This document shows, in pieces, positions 54,062 to 61,142 of a stretch of 64,000 nt of DNA. The stretch is from Glycomyces algeriensis. GTDB taxonomy: Bacteria > Actinomycetota > Actinomycetes > Mycobacteriales > Micromonosporaceae. How positions within the stretch are numbered: position 1 is the first letter of the stretch; every line of letters begins with the position of its first letter. The position numbers and the translations under genes were made by a program. Under the pieces are notes generated by a model that was not told the origin of the DNA, did not search any database, and saw only the letters and a list, made by a program, of their open reading frames with translations. Location of the stretch: contig NZ_JAPZVR010000003.1 in the NCBI RefSeq assembly GCF_027622855.1, forward strand, positions 103,092 to 167,091, written 5' to 3'.

Positions 54062-54411
54062 CGGTCGCGGGCCTCCAGGACTTCGCCGATGTGCGCCTCG
54101 GCCCAGTCGCCGAGGGCCAGGAGCGGGCCGTGCAGGGTGCGGCCCAGGTCGGTGAGCTCGTACTCGACGCGGGGCGGGACCTCCGCGTAGACGTGGCGCG
54201 AGACCAGTCCGTCGCGTTCGAGGTCCCGCAGGGTGTCGGTGAGGACCTTGCCGCTGATGCCCTCGACGGCGGCGCGCAGGTCGCGGAAGCGGGTGCGGCC
54301 CCGGCCGAGCACGATGACGATCATCGCCGTCCACTTGTTGGCGATGCGGACGAGGGACGTGCGCGAAGGGCAGGTCGCCGTGAGCACATTCCAGTCCGGT
54401 TCCTGTGACAT
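54046..54411 (-). CDS. HxlR-family transcriptional regulator
   Basis: A 121-residue winged-helix regulator. NVLTATCPSRTSLVRIANKWTAMIVIVLGRGRTRFRDLRAAVEGISGKVLTDTLRDLERDGLVSRHVYAEVPPRVEYELTDLGRTL is the complete HxlR domain, with Cys near the N-terminus (TATCPS) as in thiol-sensing members. The ATG at 54411 fits the domain; the longer frame upstream covers the promoter. It is divergent from a SnoaL-like gene, with the palindrome GTAAC-TG-GTTAC between them. Confidence 0.92.
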   Translation of the reverse strand: MSQEPDWNVLTATCPSRTSLVRIANKWTAMIVIVLGRGRTRFRDLRAAVEGISGKVLTDTLRDLERDGLVSRHVYAEVPPRVEYELTDLGRTLHGPLLALGDWAEAHIGEVLEARDRYDTR

Positions 54412-54441
54412 GCGGCACCCGATCCCATTGGTCACCTTGAA

Positions 54442-54453
54442 GTAACTGGTTAC
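54442..54453. promoter_or_regulatory. HxlR operator candidate
   Basis: GTAAC-TG-GTTAC, a 12-bp inverted repeat, 31 bp before the HxlR start and 81 bp before the divergent SnoaL-like gene. Located where a HxlR protein would repress both. Confidence 0.55.
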
Positions 54454-54533
54454 AAAAAGTGAGTATAGCTGGGTCAAGCGGCAACGCCGGTGAGGATGAA
54501 CGAGCCGGCCCACCACGATCCAGGGAGCACACG

Positions 54534-54932
54534 ATGACCGAGTCCACCGCGAACGTAGCCCAGCTGTACATCGACGCCATGGCCTCCGACGAGCCCACCG
54601 CACTGCCCGCGCTGTTCGCCGAGGACATCGTCTGGCACCAGCCGGGCGCGAACCAATTCTCCGGCGTCAAGCACGGCGGCGCCGCCGTGGGCGCGATGAT
54701 CGGCGCCATGATGGCCGTCAGCGGCGGCACGTTCGCCCTGCAGTCCACCGGCGCGCCCATGGTGAACGGCGACCTCGCCGCGCTGCCGATCCGCTTCTCC
54801 GGCAGCCGCGACGGGGCCGAGATGGCGATGGACGGCGTCGACCTGCTGCGCGTCAAGGACGGCAAGGTCGCCGAAGCCTGGCTGTTCTCCGCCGACCAGG
54901 ACGCCGAAGACGCCTTCTGGGGCCAGGGCTAG
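54534..54932 (+). CDS. SnoaL/NTF2-like small protein
   Basis: A 132-residue NTF2-fold (SnoaL-like) protein. NVAQLYIDAMASDEPTALPALFAEDIVWHQPGANQFSGVKHG opens the cone-shaped fold, and DLLRVKDGKVAEAWLFSADQDAEDAFW closes it. Such proteins act as isomerases, cyclases or hydrolases of small polar ligands. GGGAG precedes the ATG at 54534. It is divergent from the HxlR gene, which probably controls it. Confidence 0.88.
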   Translation: MTESTANVAQLYIDAMASDEPTALPALFAEDIVWHQPGANQFSGVKHGGAAVGAMIGAMMAVSGGTFALQSTGAPMVNGDLAALPIRFSGSRDGAEMAMDGVDLLRVKDGKVAEAWLFSADQDAEDAFWGQG

Positions 54933-54934
54933 GA

Positions 54935-54966
54935 CCTGACCGCACCGGTCCTGGCCTCCGGTCAGG
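54935..54966. terminator. Terminator between SnoaL-like and DUF5709-like genes
   Basis: An 8-bp stem (CCTGACCG / CGGTCAGG) across a 16-base loop, spanning the short gap and touching the stop codon of the convergent gene at 54962. Confidence 0.5.
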
Positions 54967-55453
54967 GCCGGGGCGGGACCGGCTCGTCGGGAAGCGGCCG
55001 GTTCGGGTCGACGCCGTACGGCACGCCGCTCTCAGGGCGCGTCGGATCGGGCGCGTTCGGGTCGTAGGCCTCCTCCGGTTCCGGCGGCACCGGGTCCGGG
55101 TCGTTCGGGTCGCCCGGGATCGGCTGGAGCGGGTCCGACTCGCCCGGCGCGGGCTCGCTCGGCTCGCCGTCGTCCGGGACCGGCAGCAGCGGATCGGCCT
55201 CGTCGGGGACCGGCTCGCCCGGGTCGCGCTCGCGCGCCTCGCCCGTGTCCTCGGGGACCTCGGCGGCCAGCTGCTGCTCGAGCGATGCGCCCCGGCGCTC
55301 CTCCTCCGGCGTCATACCGGGCTTGTCGGCCTCCTGGTACCCCTCCGCGTCGAGGATGGCGTCCGTGAGCCCCTCCTCGTTCGGCTGCTCGTCGTCCACG
55401 AACCCGAAGGTCTCGTGCTCGGCGGCGTCGTAAGTCTGGTTCCGATCCGTCAT
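54962..55453 (-). CDS. Acidic Pro-rich disordered protein (DUF5709-like)
   Basis: A 163-residue, highly acidic protein. The N-terminal half, with DDEQPNEEGLTDAILDAEGYQEADKP and GASLEQQLAAEVPEDTGEARERDP, resembles DUF5709 of actinobacteria. The C-terminal half is a run of imperfect Pro/Asp/Glu/Gly units (DPLLPVPDDGEPSEPAPGESDPLQPIPGDP). It is almost certainly disordered, without membrane segments. Function unknown. The gene reads toward the SnoaL-like gene and shares a hairpin with it. Confidence 0.75.
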   Translation of the reverse strand: MTDRNQTYDAAEHETFGFVDDEQPNEEGLTDAILDAEGYQEADKPGMTPEEERRGASLEQQLAAEVPEDTGEARERDPGEPVPDEADPLLPVPDDGEPSEPAPGESDPLQPIPGDPNDPDPVPPEPEEAYDPNAPDPTRPESGVPYGVDPNRPLPDEPVPPRP

Positions 55454-55514
55454 GGCTTCCCCCTTCTAGGGACGGGGAAGTACCCCGCCCGGGGGCCTGC
55501 CATGCACCCGCCGG

Positions 55515-56423
55515 TCAGACGCCGGTGCGCCCGGCCGCCGTGCGCTCGAGGAACGGCACCGCGATGTCGGCGAGCTGAGCTGCGGAAGTGTAGACGGCGT
55601 CGTGCGGGCTCGACGGGACGACCGCGAGTTCGCCGCACGGCAGCAGCCGCGTGACCTCCTCCGCCCACGCCTGCGGGGTGACCGCCTCGCGCTCGCCGCG
55701 CGTCACGAGAGTCGGCGCCCGCACGCCCGGCAGCTTGTCCTCGACCCGGTCGCGCAGTGCCAGGCGGAGCGTCCGCACGGCGCGGAACAGCCCGGCGTCG
55801 ACCAGATCGCGCAGGAGGATCGGCAGCTGGAGCGGGTCCTCGTGCGGGGCGCCGCGAAGCCACCGCAACGCCTGCCGCGCCATGCTGCGCGCGCGGGGGT
55901 CCATGGTCGGGCCCACCAGGACCAGGCTGTGCACCAGGTCGGGGTGGCGGTACGCGAGGTCGACCACGATCTGCGTGCCGAAGGAGTTGGCGATGAGCAC
56001 GGCCGGAGCGTTGCCGGTGGCCCGCATCCACTCGGCGAGCCAGTCCGCGAGTGCGGGCACGTCCAGCACGGTGCGGGGACCCTCGCTGAGCCCGAACCCG
56101 GGCAGGTCCACCGCGCGCACGGGGTACTCGGACGCGAGCTGCGCGGCGAGCGGCATCAGGTAGCGGTGCGACACCGCCAGCCCGTGCACCAGAACCACCG
56201 GCGCCTCGCCGGGCGGGTCGTCCCTGGTCGCCCGGTAGTGGAGGCGCAGGCCGCGCACGGTCGCCCAGCGGCTCTCGAAGTCGCCGTCCGCCTCGGGCGC
56301 GCGGGTCGCCACCGCGTACTTCGCGCGCATGGTCCGCCAGCGCCACTTGCCCTCCGACACGGCACCCGAGGGCCGTTCGAGCTTGCTGCCCGAGCGCCGG
56401 GCGGGGTGTCGCTGTCGGTTCAC
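55515..56423 (-). CDS. Alpha/beta hydrolase
   Basis: A 302-residue alpha/beta-fold hydrolase. The oxyanion motif is VLVHGLAVSHRY, followed by VDLPGFGLSEG. The nucleophile elbow is LIANSFGTQI (Ser, about residue 152), and the late His is in PSSPHDAVY. It may hydrolyse esters or epoxides. The start is uncertain: GTG at 56423 gives a basic N-terminal extension; ATG at 56330 would begin at MRAKYAV. Nothing clear about regulation. Confidence 0.8.
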   Translation of the reverse strand: MNRQRHPARRSGSKLERPSGAVSEGKWRWRTMRAKYAVATRAPEADGDFESRWATVRGLRLHYRATRDDPPGEAPVVLVHGLAVSHRYLMPLAAQLASEYPVRAVDLPGFGLSEGPRTVLDVPALADWLAEWMRATGNAPAVLIANSFGTQIVVDLAYRHPDLVHSLVLVGPTMDPRARSMARQALRWLRGAPHEDPLQLPILLRDLVDAGLFRAVRTLRLALRDRVEDKLPGVRAPTLVTRGEREAVTPQAWAEEVTRLLPCGELAVVPSSPHDAVYTSAAQLADIAVPFLERTAAGRTGV

Positions 56424-56478
56424 GCGGACCGGTTACCCAGGGCGGGGAGGGGTTATGCCGAGGCGGCGAGCCGACGCG

Positions 56479-57216
56479 TCACCGGTTGGGGCCGCGGTCT
56501 TCGTCGGAAGCGGGCCGCCCGTGCCCGGCCGCCGGGACGATGTTCGACCGCCCTTCCCAGGTGCCGTGTTCGGAGAGCGGCCGGAACCGCAGCGTGGTGA
56601 ACTCGTGGTGGAAGTCCCTCCGGTCGCGTTCCGCCATCGCCTCGTTGTGGAGGCGGGCGGCGGCGCCGGCGTCGCGTCCGAAGACCATGCCGGTCATGGC
56701 GCGGGCGCTGGTCCAGACCGAGAAGGTGCAGACGGTGCGGTTCGGCCGCATCGCCGCGAGCGCCAGCGTGGTCTCGGGGTGGTCCCGGACCTGGCGTTCG
56801 ACCGGTCGGCCCCACCGGATGAAGCGCGGCAGCTCGGGCAGGCGCATCCGCGCGACGGTCACGGCGACCACGGGTTCGCCGGGATCGGTGCGCCCCGTTT
56901 CGGCGGGCAGGTGTGCCAGCTCCCGGACCGAGCCCCAGCGGCGCAGGTATGCGAGCCGCACATGCCAACCGGCGCTGAGCGTCCGGCCGAACGGCTGCTG
57001 CGCGAGGAACGCCTCGAGCGCCGCTTCGTCGGCCCATTCGGCGAACACGGCGAGGTGCCGCAGCCGCATCCGGCTCGGCGACACCACGGGCGCGCCCAGT
57101 TTCATGCCGACGAGGACTTCGATGTGCTGGAGTCCGGGCGCGGAAGGCGGCCGCAGCAGCGCGCCGAGGGAGTCGCGCAGCGGCACGCGGGCGAGGTGGA
57201 ACGAGTGGAGGGCCAT
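56479..57216 (-). CDS. Spheroidene monooxygenase (CrtA)-like protein
   Basis: A 245-residue protein resembling the CrtA/DUF3291-type family, which in CrtA is a haem-dependent carotenoid oxygenase. Seen: HLAVFAEWADEAALEAFL, WHVRLAYLRRWGSVREL, and CTFSVWTSARAMTGMVFG, then HNEAMAERDRRDFHHEFTTLRFRPLSEHGTWEG, the conserved C-terminal block. No carotenoid genes lie nearby, and many actinobacteria have such orphan proteins, so the function is open. The ATG at 57216 (MALHSFHL) is chosen because the domain begins there. Confidence 0.8.
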   Translation of the reverse strand: MALHSFHLARVPLRDSLGALLRPPSAPGLQHIEVLVGMKLGAPVVSPSRMRLRHLAVFAEWADEAALEAFLAQQPFGRTLSAGWHVRLAYLRRWGSVRELAHLPAETGRTDPGEPVVAVTVARMRLPELPRFIRWGRPVERQVRDHPETTLALAAMRPNRTVCTFSVWTSARAMTGMVFGRDAGAAARLHNEAMAERDRRDFHHEFTTLRFRPLSEHGTWEGRSNIVPAAGHGRPASDEDRGPNR

Positions 57217-57312
57217 AGTGCGATCCAACCCGACGACGCGCCGCCGCGCTACGCCCGGAGGCACTGAACCTTCCGGGGCGATCGCGGCGCCGGGGGGAGC
57301 GAACCGCAGCCA

Positions 57313-57580
57313 TCGCGCGGCACCGGCAGGGACGAGCCGCGGTAGCTCCCTGCGTCATCTGGGCCGGCGAAGCACGGAAGGCCGCAGCCCTAGCCGCGGC
57401 CGTCGCGCGGCACCGGCAGAGAGGGCGCGGCAACCCCATGCATGACCCGGGCCGGCGCAGTGTCGAGCGCGGCAGACCGCACCCTCGCGGCACCAGAGCG
57501 ATCCTGCCCCACCCGGGCGCGCGCGAGGCCGGCTCAGTGAACCGCAGCCTCCGCGCGTCTTCGCGCGGCACTGGCGCGAG
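57313..57580. repeat. Degenerate intergenic repeat, four copies
   Basis: The core TCGCGCGGCACCGGCAG occurs at 57313 and 57403; weaker copies are TCGCGGCACCAGAG (57485) and TCGCGCGGCACTGGCGCGAG (57561). Spacings are 90, 82 and 76 bp. The flanking CCGCAGCC block also recurs. It fills most of the 388-bp gap (57217-57604), which otherwise shows no coding signal. Confidence 0.55.
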
Positions 57581-57604
57581 CCGCACCGCACGTAGGATGG
57601 GACC

Positions 57605-57964
57605 ATGCCCGAACGCGAACGACCGGCTCCTGCAAACGGTTTGCACCACGACCCGCCCTCCGGTGAGCAGTTCGCCGCCGCCGCAAGCGTGTTCGCGCTC
57701 CTGGCCGACCAGACCCGCCTCCACCTCCTGTGGGTGCTGGCCGAAGGCGAAGCCGACGTCACCGCCCTCGCCGCCACCACCGGGGCCGCCCGCACGGCGG
57801 TCAGCCAGCATCTGGCGAAGCTGCGCCTCGCCGGTCTCGTCCAGCCCCGCCGCGAGGGCCGCCGCGCGGTCTACTCCCTGACGGACGGGCACCTGCGCCG
57901 CCTCGTCCTCGAAGCGCTCAGCCGGGCCGACCACCAGGTCACCGGCAAGCCTTGGCACGCCTGA
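57605..57964 (+). CDS. ArsR/SmtB-family regulator
   Basis: A 119-residue winged-helix regulator. VFALLADQTRLHLLWVLAEGEADVTALAATTGAARTAVSQHLAKLRLAGLVQPRREGRRAVYSLTDGHLRRLVLEAL is the complete ArsR domain. The C-terminal HLRRLVLEALSRADHQ places His/Asp residues near the alpha-5 metal site of CzrA/NmtR-type sensors; the DxHxxH pair is only partly visible. It begins about 95 bp before a perfect-type 12-2-12 operator at the start of the MFS gene, which it probably represses. Confidence 0.9.
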   Translation: MPERERPAPANGLHHDPPSGEQFAAAASVFALLADQTRLHLLWVLAEGEADVTALAATTGAARTAVSQHLAKLRLAGLVQPRREGRRAVYSLTDGHLRRLVLEALSRADHQVTGKPWHA

Positions 57965-57979
57965 CACCACACATTTTCG

Positions 57980-58005
57980 ATATGTGCGCACATGCGCACA
58001 CGTAT
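57980..58005. promoter_or_regulatory. ArsR/SmtB-type 12-2-12 operator
   Basis: Two 12-bp imperfect half-sites, ATATGTGCGCAC and GCGCACACGTAT, separated by AT; 9 of 12 positions match. This is the 12-2-12 form of ArsR/SmtB operators. It lies 15 bp past the ArsR stop and 43 bp before the MFS GTG start. The MFS reading frame can be extended to an ATG at 57992 inside this site, which argues against that start. Confidence 0.78.
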
Positions 58006-58048
58006 GGTACGGTCGGGGCGTCACCGTCTCCGAGCCGAGGACCGCGCC

Positions 58049-59443
58049 GTGCTCTCCGTGCTGCGACACCGCACCTACCGCCACCTGTTCGCCGCCCAGG
58101 CCATCGCCTTGGCCGGCACCGGCCTCGCCACGGTCGCGCTCAGCCTCCTCGCCTACGACCTCGCCGGGGCCCGCGCGGGCGCCGTGCTCGGGACCGCGCT
58201 GGCGATCAAGATGCTCGCGTACCTGCTCATCGGGCCGGTCGCCACGGCGCTCGCCGAACGGGTGCCCCGGCGGACCCTCCTGTGCGCCATGGACATCGCG
58301 CGCGCCGCCGTCGCACTGGCCCTGCCGTTCGTCACCGAAGTCTGGCAGGTCTACGTACTCGTCCTGGTCCTGCAGGCCGCGTCGGCGGCCTTCACCCCGA
58401 CCTTCCAGGCGGTCATCCCCGAAATCCTGCCCCGCGAAGCGGACTACACGAAGGCGCTGTCCCTCTCGCGCCTCGCCTACGACCTCGAGAGCCTGTTCAG
58501 CCCCGCGCTCGCGGCCGTGCTCCTGGCCCTGGCCGGCTACCAATGGCTGTTCACCGGCACCACCATCGGTTTCCTCGCCTCGGCGGTGCTCGTCGCATCG
58601 GTGGCGCTGCCGAAACCAGCTCCCGCGCGGCGCGGCGGGCGCTGGGCGGAGACCACGCGCGGGTTCCGCCTCTACCTCGCCACGCCCCGGCTGCGCGGCC
58701 TGCTGCTGATGCACCTGGCCGTCGCCGCCGCCACCGCGATGGTCATCGTCAACACGGTCGTCCTCGTCCAGGACGTGCTCGGTCGCGGCACCGGTGATGT
58801 CGCGGTCGCCTTGGGCGCGTTCGGCATCGGCTCGATGACCGCCGCACTGCTGCTGCCGGGGCTCCTCAAGCGCCGCACCGACCGGCAGGTCATGCTCCCC
58901 GCCGCATGCGTCCTCGCCGCAGGTCTGGCGGTCCTCACCGCCGCGCTGGCGGGCGGCGCACTCGCCTGGGCCGGCCTGCTCGCGCTCTGGGCGGTGCTCG
59001 GTGCGGCCACCGGCGCGATCCTGACCCCGACCGGCCGCCTGGTCGCCGCGTCGGCGACCCCTGCGGACCGGCCCGCGGCCTTCGCCGCCCAGTTCTCGCT
59101 CTCCCACGGCTGGTTCCTCATCGCCTACCCGGTCGCCGGATGGCTTGCCGCCCAAGCAAACCCGGCCGTCGCAGCGGGAGCGCTCGCCGCCTGCGCCACG
59201 ACCGCGGCCGTCGCCGGGCTCCTCGTCTGGCCCCGGCGCGACACCGCGGTCCTCCCCCACGTCCACACCCGGCTCGACCCGGCCGACCCGCACCTGGCCG
59301 GCGCCCACGCGGCGGCGCACGGCTGGACCCACTCGCACAACTTCGTCATCGATGCGCTGCACACGCACTGGCCCGCGAACGGCGCGACCAGCGCGTGCGA
59401 CGAGCGGGCACCGGCCCGGCGGAAGTCGGTCAGCGTCGGCTAG
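58049..59443 (+). CDS. MFS exporter with His-rich C-terminal tail
   Basis: A 464-residue major-facilitator transporter of the enterobactin-exporter/MFS_3 type with about 12 helices (about 10-400). It opens VLRHRTYRHLFAAQAIALAGTGLATVALSLLAYDLAG, as do many actinobacterial exporters. The C-terminal tail (about 405-440) is rich in His: LPHVHTRLDPADPHLAGAHAAAHGWTHSHNFVIDALHTHWP, about nine His residues. Together with an ArsR/SmtB-type regulator this suggests export of a metal ion such as Ni, Co or Zn. The start is GTG at 58049 with GAGG upstream; a start at 57992 would lie inside the operator. The gene converges on the next by 4 bp. Confidence 0.83.
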   Translation: MLSVLRHRTYRHLFAAQAIALAGTGLATVALSLLAYDLAGARAGAVLGTALAIKMLAYLLIGPVATALAERVPRRTLLCAMDIARAAVALALPFVTEVWQVYVLVLVLQAASAAFTPTFQAVIPEILPREADYTKALSLSRLAYDLESLFSPALAAVLLALAGYQWLFTGTTIGFLASAVLVASVALPKPAPARRGGRWAETTRGFRLYLATPRLRGLLLMHLAVAAATAMVIVNTVVLVQDVLGRGTGDVAVALGAFGIGSMTAALLLPGLLKRRTDRQVMLPAACVLAAGLAVLTAALAGGALAWAGLLALWAVLGAATGAILTPTGRLVAASATPADRPAAFAAQFSLSHGWFLIAYPVAGWLAAQANPAVAAGALAACATTAAVAGLLVWPRRDTAVLPHVHTRLDPADPHLAGAHAAAHGWTHSHNFVIDALHTHWPANGATSACDERAPARRKSVSVG

Positions 59444-60741
59444 ACCGAGTACGGCGCCGGTGCGTCCGTGCCGCTCCCGGCCTCGACCGCGGCGCGGCCG
59501 ATGAGTTCGACGATCAGCACCAGCACGGCCACGACGATCGCGACCGTGACGACGCCGGAGACGCCGGGGTGGCGCCAGAGCACGAGCCACAGCAGACCCG
59601 CCACCACGAGTGCGATCTCGATGGCGCGGCGGTTGCGGTGGACGCCGGTGCCGAAGCGGCCGAAGGTGACGCCCGCTCCGGCGAGCCCGCGGGCGATGGC
59701 GTTCCGGCCGCCGCCGCCGAGCCGCCGCAGGGCGGTCGGGGCCCTTCCGGGACCGGTGACCCAGCAGGCCAGGGCGACGATGACCGCGAGCACGGTGATG
59801 GTCTCGGCGGCGCCCTTGAGGAACCGGGTGAGGGTGTCGTAGACGTTGACGGCGGCCTGCTGCGACTGGACGCCGTCGCCGAGGCCGGCCAGGAACGCGC
59901 CGCGTCCGATCGTGAGTCCCGCGGAGAGCAGGAGCATCCCGACCGCCAGGCAGAGCGCGCCGATGAGCAGGCCGCGGCGGCGGTTAGGGGCGACGGCGAT
60001 CCCGGCGGCCAAGAGCGCGAGTCCGGCGATCGGCAGGATCCAGGAGGCGGCGTCCAGGAGGGACGCGGCGACCCGGAGCTTCGGGAAGGCCTCGGACTGG
60101 GCGATGGTGAAGTTCACCGACACCGCCGGGATGCGTTCGGCCAGTCCGAACCCGGCCTCGACCATGCGGTTCTTGACGCGTTCGACGAGCGGCCCGAGGT
60201 CGAGGACGAGGTCCTGGCCCTTGAGTTCGAGCGCGCCGCCGCTGTCGCCGTTCAACAGGGCGACGAGGGAGGTGTGGGCGCGGAGGGTGGCCTCGCGCCA
60301 GAGCTCCGTGAACTGGTCGGAGTAGACGACGGCGGTGACCTGCTTGTCGATGAAGGAGTCGATGCCGGAGGCAAGGGGCACGGCAAGGCGGTCGAGGACG
60401 TCGGGGCCGCCCTTGGTCTGGACGGCGTCGATGGCCTCGGCGACGAGCTTCTCAGTGTCGAGCGCCTTGTTCACGGCGCCGTTGACGCGGACGGCGATCG
60501 CGGCGCGAACCTCTTCGTCCTTGTAGAGCGGCGCCATGGTGGCGGCGAACCGGTCGGTGTTGAGGATTTCATTGCGCGCGAACACGGTCACGGAGGCGAG
60601 CACGAGGACGATCGCGGCGAGGACGAGCAGCGCGACCGATCCGGCCCAGCGGGCGGCGCGCTTGCCCCTGCCCGGGGCGGTCTGCGCCCGCAGGCGCTCC
60701 AGTTCGGCGCGTTCGGCCCGGTTCAGCGCTGCGTCGGCCAT
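59440..60741 (-). CDS. Large integral membrane protein, unknown function
   Basis: A 433-residue protein. A basic cytosolic N-terminus (about 1-33) precedes helix 1 (about 34-55), then a large external domain (about 57-235, including YKDEEVRAAIAVRVNGAVNKALDTEKLVAEAIDAVQTKGG and DSFIDKQVTAVVYSDQFTELW). Then come four or five helices (about 237-257, 264-285, 315-335, 372-392 and 395-415). It resembles actinobacterial membrane proteins of unknown function that have a periplasmic alpha-helical domain of this kind. It ends with a 4-bp overlap with the MFS gene. Confidence 0.8.
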   Translation of the reverse strand: MADAALNRAERAELERLRAQTAPGRGKRAARWAGSVALLVLAAIVLVLASVTVFARNEILNTDRFAATMAPLYKDEEVRAAIAVRVNGAVNKALDTEKLVAEAIDAVQTKGGPDVLDRLAVPLASGIDSFIDKQVTAVVYSDQFTELWREATLRAHTSLVALLNGDSGGALELKGQDLVLDLGPLVERVKNRMVEAGFGLAERIPAVSVNFTIAQSEAFPKLRVAASLLDAASWILPIAGLALLAAGIAVAPNRRRGLLIGALCLAVGMLLLSAGLTIGRGAFLAGLGDGVQSQQAAVNVYDTLTRFLKGAAETITVLAVIVALACWVTGPGRAPTALRRLGGGGRNAIARGLAGAGVTFGRFGTGVHRNRRAIEIALVVAGLLWLVLWRHPGVSGVVTVAIVVAVLVLIVELIGRAAVEAGSGTDAPAPYSV

Positions 60742-60994
60742 GGTCTCGCTCCTTCGGTCGGCCGCGGCGTCGCCGCGGGCGCTCGCCGGGGGGCGCGAAC
60801 CTCCAGATCGTACGGTCCAGACGCGGGGCCGGGCCTGCGTTTCCGCAGTTTCCCCGGCTTCGCTCGGGGCATCCGCGAACCCCCTCCCACCGCTGGAGGG
60901 GAAGCAGGGTCCGCCGCGAACATCCCGCCCGGGTCCGATGAGAACCGGGCCCCTGGCGGCTGTGTCACCCGAAAGCGACGATGAGCGCGGCGCG
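60742..60994. other. Non-coding gap before the G-run stretch
   Basis: Upstream region of the large membrane protein gene. It is GC-rich with no coding signal that I trust. A CCGGGTCCGATGAGAACCGGGCC inverted repeat is visible around 60929-60953. The sequence degrades into G-runs from about 60995. Confidence 0.5.
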
Positions 60995-61142
60995 GGGGCC
61001 GGCGGGGGGGGGGGGCGGGCCCCCGCCCGGGTGAGTGGGGCGGCGGCGGGGGCGGGGGGGGGGGGGGGGGCCTGGCCCCCCCCACCCCGCCGCGGCGGGG
61101 GGCGGGGGCCCGGCGGGCGGGGCCGGCCGCCCCCGGGCCGGT
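60995..61142. other. G-run low-complexity stretch
   Basis: Long runs of G, including one of about 17, then mixed G/C blocks, adjoining the stop codon of the DUF5979-repeat protein at 61143. It is out of character for the window and similar to bases 1-65. It probably hides a terminator hairpin that was poorly read. Confidence 0.55.

Noticed and set aside
56479-57216. Carotenoid biosynthesis locus around the CrtA-like gene
   Set aside because: No phytoene synthase, desaturase or cyclase nearby.
56453-59590. Very long minus-strand open frame spanning CrtA-like, ArsR and MFS genes
   Set aside because: It crosses several well-supported genes and their control sites and shows no domain.
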